The notes beneath the pieces were generated by a model, which had not been told where the DNA came from, did not search any database, and saw nothing but the letters and a program-made list of their open reading frames with translations. A program made the translations under genes and the position numbers. Of a DNA stretch of 64,000 bases, positions 58,194 through 64,000 are shown piece by piece; position 1 is the first letter of the stretch, and each line of letters starts with the position of its first letter. Source of the stretch: Camellia lanceoleosa (lineage: Eukaryota > Streptophyta > Magnoliopsida > Ericales > Theaceae). The stretch is from the NCBI GenBank assembly GCA_025200525.1, contig CM045758.1, positions 9,482,580-9,546,579 on the forward strand. The letters run 5' to 3'.

Positions 58194-58655
58194 TACTATA
58201 TATTAAGTAAAAGGGGTTTTTAACCCCAAGCCTTGTGGGTGCTCCAATCTTCCAATCTAAATTTTTTGATTTTTTGATTTAAAAAAAAAAAACTTAGCAT
58301 TTATTAACTTCTCCCAACTCCCAAGTCTTACCCTCATAATAACACTTTAATGCATTAAGAAAAAGCATAAAAAAAATTCTTTGAAATCCAACACATGAAT
58401 TCCTTGAAAAGTCCCAACACATATGATTATTATCCCTCATAATAACACTTTAATGCATTAAGAACAAGCATAAAAAAAAAATTCTTGAAAAGTTCAACAC
58501 ATATGATTATTATCAAAATATTAAACTTTAATATAATATAAAAAGGGAAAAAAAGAAGACATTTAAAAAAAAAAGAAGAAAACATTTAAAAATCACAATT
58601 CACATATATAGATAATTGTAAACACAATCCGTGCATAGCACGGGTGATATGCTAG
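58194..58655 (+). mobile_element. Non-autonomous Helitron, chain member 8
   Basis: TACTATATATTAAGTAAAAG to CCGTGCATAGCACGG hairpin, GTGATATGCTAG. Both ends are present; the body is of the TAATGCATTAAG type. Confidence 0.8.
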
Positions 58656-59267
58656 TCTATACTGTATATTAAGCAAAAGGGGGTTTTTAACCCCAAGCCT
58701 TGTGGGAGCTCCAATCTCCCAATCTAAATTTCCTGATTTTTTGATTTAAAAAAAAAAAAGAAAATCTTTGCATTTTTTAACTTCTCCCAACACCCAAGTC
58801 TTACCTTCATAATAACACTTTAATGTATTAAGAACAAGCATAAAAAAAGAAATTTGAAATCCAACACATATGATTATTATCCCTTATAATAACACTTTAA
58901 TGCATTAAGAACAAGCATAAAAAAAAAAAAAAAAAAAAAATTGAAATCGAACACATATGATTATTATCCCTCATAATAACACTTTAATGCATTAAGAATA
59001 AGTATACAAAAAAATTTCTTGAAAAGTCCAACACATATGATTATTATCAAAATATTAAACTTTAATATAATATAATAAAAAAAGACATTTAATTTCTTGA
59101 AAAGTCCAACACATATGATTATTATCAAAATATTAAATTTTAATATAATATAAAAATGGAAAAAAAGAAGACATTAAAAAAAAAGAAAAGAAAACCTTCA
59201 AAAATCACAATTTACATATATAAATAATTATAAACACAATCCGTGCATAGCACGGGTGATATGCTAG
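58656..59267 (+). mobile_element. Non-autonomous Helitron, chain member 9
   Basis: TCTATACTGTATATTAAG begins on the base after CTAG. It ends CCGTGCATAGCACGG, GTGATATGCTAG. It is a closely related neighbour of member 8 and includes a poly-A of about 20 near 58920. Confidence 0.8.
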
Positions 59268-59808
59268 TTATATATTTTTATATATTAAGCAAAAGGGGAT
59301 TTTAACCCCCAAGGCCTGTGGGAGCTTCAATATGCCAATCCTAATTTTTTAATTTTTGTTTTTTTTTTTTAAAAATAACCTCAACATTTATTAGCTTCTC
59401 TCAACCCACAAGACTTTTTGACTTCTCTCATAATTACTGCAGTACCTTTTCCAAAACAAATAATTTGTATATTAAAAAAAAATTATTAACTTCTCTAAAC
59501 CCACAAGACTTTTTGACTTCTTTCATAATTATTGTAGTACCTTTTCCAAAACAAATAATTTGTATATTAAAAAAAATATAAATATCTATATCTATATCTA
59601 TCTATTTATTTATATCTATCTCTAATCCATAAGTTTTGTGGGAATTCCAATATCTGAACCTTAATTTCTTAATTTTTTTGATTTTTTTTTTAAAAAAAAA
59701 CTTAGCACTTATTAAATTCTTCCAAGTCTTTTTAACTTCTCCAATACACACACTCTTTTTAACTTTTCACATACCTATTGCAAACAATGAGTCTCCTTTT
59801 TGTTTTCT
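59268..59808 (+). mobile_element. Helitron 5' part, split by solo LTR 3
   Basis: ATATATTAAGCAAAAGGGG start after CTAG. The body includes CAGTACCTTTTCCAAAACAA twice, then the GTTTTCTCCTTC segment in which solo LTR 3 sits. It resumes at 62269. Confidence 0.6.
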
Positions 59809-59813
59809 CCTTC
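59809..59813 (+). repeat. Target-site duplication of solo LTR 3, left
   Basis: CCTTC, repeated at 62264-62268. The uninterrupted site is visible in the relative at about 30330 (CTCCTTCTTGACTTCTCAC). Confidence 0.85.
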
Positions 59814-60003
59814 TATAGCGATTCCGGGTTTTTTCCCTTGTTGTACAGTGGTTCGGAGTTGGTCCCGTGGACATTAATAGTTGTATCTACCTTGTTGTTA
59901 CCCTTTAATTCCCTTTTTCTGAGTTTTAGGATGTGTTGGGCTTGTTTCGAGCAGGTGGGCTGAGCCTTAATCTAAAACCTTGTTTCTGTGTTTTTGGTCG
60001 TTC

Positions 60004-60340
60004 TGCTCGAGCGGGTCTTGGAGCGCTCGAGCGGATATTGCATACTCCCAGTATTTTGGTGCTTTGCAAAACTTCTGCTGGTTGGTTTTCTACGCTCGAG
60101 CGGCTTTCTTGCGCTTGAGCGTGTCGCACTCGAGCGGGCTTGTTGGCGCTCGAGCGGCTAGTACTTTTTTGGTGTAAGTTCTGGGAGTTAGAAATTTGCG
60201 CTCGAGCGGGCTGGTTTTTCACGCTCGAGCGGATGAGCTTTATTCTTGTGTGTTGGCGCTCGAGCGGGCATTCTTGCGCTCGAGCGGAACATGGTTTTTG
60301 TTCTTGACGCTCGAGCGTTGTGTTTTCCGCTCGAGCGGTA
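60004..60340. repeat. CTCGAG palindrome cluster in solo LTR 3
   Basis: Eleven CGCTCGAGCGG-type words in 340 bp, many in pairs about 20-25 bp apart. Confidence 0.85.
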
Positions 60341-61384
60341 ATGTCGTATAACAGAGGGCAGCTGGGCATTTTGAAATCATTTTCTACACTTTTTCTCTCT
60401 CTCTCTCTCTCTTACTTTCCAAAAAGATATTTTGAGAGCTTCTCTCTCTAGAAACTCCCTTCTCTCTAGGTTTTGATCTAGTTAGAGTGCTTTCCTCACC
60501 TTCGGCCTTTGTAAAAATTGTGTTGATCGTCGACGACTACGTTTTGATCCGAAAATATTGAGTTTTGGAGCACGTTGAGTTTCTTCATCTTCTTGGTTGG
60601 GGGTCACCATTTGAGGTAGGGATATCCTACTCCTCCTTATGGATTTGGTCTTTAAATTTTAGCATTTTGATATATTGGGTGTTGTTGGGTAAATTTGAGA
60701 AAGCTTGGGCCTTTTGTGTAATTTTACAAAAGTTGGGGTTTTGTTTGAAATAAACCTATATGCAAGTTGGTATAGAAAAAATGAGATGGATGATGGATTG
60801 TGGATGAAAATGGAACCTTAGAGTTGTTTTGTTAATGAAGGGAATTTGCCCTAATTGTTTTAATTAATTAATGTATATAATTAATTAAAGGAAATAAGGA
60901 ACTGAATTGGAAATGTTGAAATTGGGAATGTATGGGACTAAAGGGTGTAGTTAAATCATTTATTGCTCACCTAATTGAAATGTTGATATATTATCCATTT
61001 GTGCATTTATTTCCTGTTTAGAAATAATTGCTTTGGGCTACCGGTGGAGGGTAGTATTGATTGTTGTAGACAATACATGATGATTAGGCAAACTAAAACT
61101 AATCAATTGGATGTGTCATAAAGTATGACGGTTGATAGAATACATTAACTTTATGTATTGATTGATTGTGTATATGACCAATGTGTTTATATGCATTATG
61201 TGTAGACGGTTGATAGAATACATTAACTTTATGTATTGATTGATTGCGTATATGATTCTGTGTTTATATGCATTGCTTGTGTATGGGAGGAGATGGGGGA
61301 TGTACTCCACGGTTTAGGGGAAGATGGGGGATGTACCTCTAAACCGGTTAATGGTTAAGGGAAGATGGGGGATGGACCCAGGGA

Positions 61385-61570
61385 TGCAGCTCATATGCTC
61401 TCCCATTGTAGTGATGATACAGCTCATATGCTTATCTGTTGAAGTGTTGATATAACTCATATGCTTATCTGTTGTAGTGTGATATGGCTCATATGCTTAT
61501 CTGTTGAAGTGTTGATATAGCTCATATGCTCATCTGTTGTAGTGTGATATAGCTCATATGCTTATCTATT
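61385..61570 (+). repeat. Short tandem repeat, ATAGCTCATATGCTTATCTG
   Basis: Six units of about 30 bp. The matching region in solo LTR 1 has three to four, and the minus-strand LTR three. Confidence 0.8.
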
Positions 61571-62263
61571 GAAATGTTTGTTTGATTTGATATAGCACTA
61601 AAATGTATATCATCATCATTTGTGAAGTATGGAAGTGGTCTATGTGTTATTGATACAACACCAAAATGTGTATCCACCTTGAATTTCGAAAGTTTTATAG
61701 TGATGAACTATAATCTCATCAAATGTTTTGGCCAGAGTACTGAGCCTTGTTTTCAAACTCAAAGTTGAATAAGAAATGGAAAGTGAATTGTAACATAGAC
61801 TTGGCTATCATAGAATTGTAATAAGATGTAAATGGAAGTGTAAGTGTTGACCATCTATCAGTTGCTAATCTTTTAGGCATTGTTCATAGTTGATTTAGTA
61901 TATTTCTACTGGGCTGTGTCTCACCCTATATAGGAACATCATTTTCAGGTACAGGTAGCATGCCACCTCTAAGGACATAGCTTGGGAGGCTAGAGGGGGA
62001 CATACTTTTGTTGTCTTATTTTCCTTGATTGTATTACATATAGATTCAAGCCAAGGACTTAATGTGTAATCGAGTTAGCACTCTCTTTTGTAACCAAGTG
62101 TTAACTTGAAAAGCTGTAACCCTGTAGGGCATTTGCTTTTGTTGTAAACATGTAATACTTTTATAATGAAATACTCTGATGAATAGATGAATGTGGACCT
62201 TTTATGTATCAATGCATGTCTCTATATGGATGGGTTTAATGCTATTATTTCGAGGGCATTACA

Positions 62264-62440
62264 CCTTCTTGACTTCTCACTTTTACACTTTCAACTTCAG
62301 TGACCACGTATGCAAACAATAAGTTTTCTTTTTATTTTCTTCTTCTCGACTTTTCATTTTGTTTACTATTTTAATATTGTAGTTAGATAGCGCATAAAAA
62401 TATCTGTGATTTGTCTAGCGAATAAAAAATTATAATCTAT
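62264..62440 (+). mobile_element. Continuation of the Helitron split by solo LTR 3
   Basis: It starts with the second CCTTC and carries the CACGTATGCAAACAATAAGT and GATAGCGCATAAAAATAT words of the family body. Confidence 0.6.
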
Positions 62441-63275
62441 ATCTATATACTATTTTAACCCCCAAGGCCTGTGAGAGCTTCAATATCTCAATCTGAATTT
62501 TCTAAATTTTTTATTTTTTATTTAAAAAAATCTCAACATTTATTGATTTGGTCAAAATCCCCTGATCAGCATTTATTAACTTTTTTCAATCTACATGTCT
62601 TTCCACATGTCTGCATTTATTGATTTGATCAAAATCTATGATCAGTATTTAAAATCCCCTCATATAAATAATTATAGATACAACCCGTGCATAGTTACTG
62701 CAGTAGCCTTTTTTTAAAAAAATTATTTAAAAAGAAAAACTCAACATTTATTGATTTGATCAAAATTCCCTGATCAACATTTATTAACTTTTTTCAATCT
62801 ACATGTCTTTCCACATGTCTGCATTTATTGATTTGATCAAAATCTATGATCAGTATTTAAAATTCCCTCATACAAATAATTATAGATACAGCCCGTGCAC
62901 AGTTATTGCAGTAGCCTTTTTTTTAAAAAAATATTTTTTAAAAAAAACTCAACATTTATTGATTTGGTCAAAATTCTCTGATCAACATTTATTAACTTTT
63001 TTCAATCTACATGTCTTTCCACGTGTCTGCATTTATTGATTTGATTAAAATTGCTGATCAATATTTAAAATTCCCTCATACAAATAATTATAGATACAGC
63101 CCATGCATAGTTACTACAGTAGCCTTTTCAATTTCTCATATATACTATGGTTAGTGATAAGATTGTTAAATTATTTTTATAAAAAATCTTTAAAAACATA
63201 ATTTATATATTAAAAAAAATTAATAACAAATATAAATATTTATAATTATCCCGTACATAGTATGAGTGATAGGCT
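62441..63275 (+). mobile_element. Helitron with triplicated interior, degenerate ends
   Basis: The 5' end is reduced (CTATTTTAACCCCCAAGG). A unit of about 190 bp with TTTTTTCAATCTACATGTCT and AATAATTATAGATACA is repeated three times (62527, 62742, 62950). The 3' terminus reads CCGTACATAGTATGAGTGATAG and GCTAA, so both hairpin and CTAG are mutated. Confidence 0.65.
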
Positions 63276-63276
63276 A

Positions 63277-63802
63277 ATCTATCTATATTATATATTAAGC
63301 AAAATGGGATTTTTAACCCTAAGCCTTGTGGGAGCTCCAATCTTCCAATCTAAATTTCCTGATTTTTTTGATTTAAAAAAAAAAAAACTTAGCATTTATT
63401 AACTTCTCCCAACTCCCAAGTCTTACTCTCATAATAACACTTTAATAATAACACTTTAATGCATTAAGAACAAGCATAATTTTTTTTTTTGAAATCCAAC
63501 ACATATGACTTCCTTGAAAAGTCCCAACACATATGATTATTATCCCTCATAATAACACTTTAATGCATTAAGAACAAGCATAAAAAAAATTTCTTGAAAA
63601 GTCTAACACATATGATTATTATCAAAATATTAAACTTTAATATAATATAATAAAAAAGAAGACATTTAATTCCTTGAAAAATCTAACACATATAATTATT
63701 ATCAAAATATTAAACTTTAACATAATATAAAAAAGGAAAAAAAGAAGACATTTAAAAAAAAAAACATTTAAAAATCGCAATTCACATATATTGATAATTG
63801 TA
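63277..63802 (+). mobile_element. Non-autonomous Helitron, 3' end truncated
   Basis: TCTATATTATATATTAAGCA with GGGATTTTTAACCC. The body is of the TAATGCATTAAGAACAAG type; it runs to AGATAATTGTAAAT-like sequence where the next copy starts. Confidence 0.6.
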
Positions 63803-64000
63803 AATATATTAAGGAAAAGGGGGTTTCTAAACCCCAAGCGACCTCCAACCTCTGAATCTTAATTTTCTAAATTTTTTATTTAAAAAAAAAAAAACTTCAG
63901 CATTTATTGATTTGGTCAAAATCCTCTGTTCAACATTTATTAACTTTTTCCAATCCATATGCCTGCATTTATTGATTTGGTCAAAATTCTTAATTAGCAT
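63803..64000 (+). mobile_element. Helitron 5' part, runs off the window
   Basis: ATATATTAAGGAAAAGGGGG with GGGGGTTTCTAAACCCC, then the TTTATTGATTTGGTCAAAAT body subtype. Confidence 0.6.

Larger units (their letters stand above)
59814..62263 (+). mobile_element. Solo LTR 3, TA...CA family (2,450 bp)
   Basis: It begins TATAGCGATTCCGGG and ends GAGGGCATTACA, flanked by CCTTC, with no internal element sequence. It shows eleven CTCGAG palindromes at 60004-60340, then the CT-rich leader, GGAGATGGGGGATG repeats near 61290-61375, CATATGCTTATCTGTTG repeats near 61390-61565 and the GGTACAGGTAGCATGCCACC tail. An empty-site relative at 30330 confirms the exact boundaries. Confidence 0.9.

Noticed and set aside
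59926..60369. 147-codon minus-strand frame with repeated SSARPARA-type words
   Set aside because: It arises from the CTCGAG palindromes, which translate to Leu-Glu/Ser-Ser/Ala-Arg repeats.
21587..63840. Autonomous Helitron genes (Rep/helicase)
   Set aside because: Searched by eye in all Helitron-type segments; no Rep motif or helicase Walker motifs were found.
1..64000. tRNA or rRNA genes
   Set aside because: The only tRNA-like sequences are the two primer-binding sites; no cloverleaf or rRNA segment was recognised.

Overview
This window looks like repeat-rich nuclear DNA of a seed plant, probably a eudicot. It is AT-rich. The recognisable coding pieces are plant gene fragments (ANGUSTIFOLIA/CtBP, an organelle-type RRM protein, a CRPK1-like kinase), and the mobile elements are plant types (Tat/Ogre-like and Tekay/Del-like Ty3-gypsy LTR elements, CACTA, Mutator-like, Helitrons). 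I find no intact host gene, tRNA, rRNA or CRISPR array. The species cannot be named from the sequence.

Layout. 1-240 is the edge of an LTR on the minus strand. 241-2625 is an AT-rich, tandemly repetitive Helitron-type body carrying a 438-bp Mutator-like MITE (1678-2115). 2626-3352 holds a foldback sequence. 3353-20314 is a 16,962-bp LTR element: two 3.9-kb LTRs, an ATATA target duplication, a tRNA-Arg-type primer site and only a broken gag. Pol is absent, and about 6 kb of non-coding, repeat-built DNA stands in its place. 20320-23364 returns to AT-rich repeats and Helitrons, followed by a 3.8-kb minus-strand LTR (23365-27156) and more Helitrons to 31512.

31513-54309 is a CACTA transposon of 22,797 bp with TAA target duplications. 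It holds fragments of at least three unrelated host genes with introns. It was later hit by a complete Tekay/Del-like chromovirus (36585-46360, GTTCA duplication) and by two solo LTRs (47031-49279 and 49378-52017), the second of which splits a captured RRM exon. 54310-64000 is a head-to-tail series of short non-autonomous Helitrons with a third solo LTR (59814-62263).

The nesting gives an order of events: Helitron bodies first, then the CACTA, then LTR elements inside it. Best leads: the gag-only giant element; the gene-collecting CACTA; an LTR family with TA...CA ends and dense CTCGAG palindromes; the Helitron chain; and a CAG/CTG-to-CG difference signature in the Tekay element that may be a sequencing artefact at methylated CHG sites.
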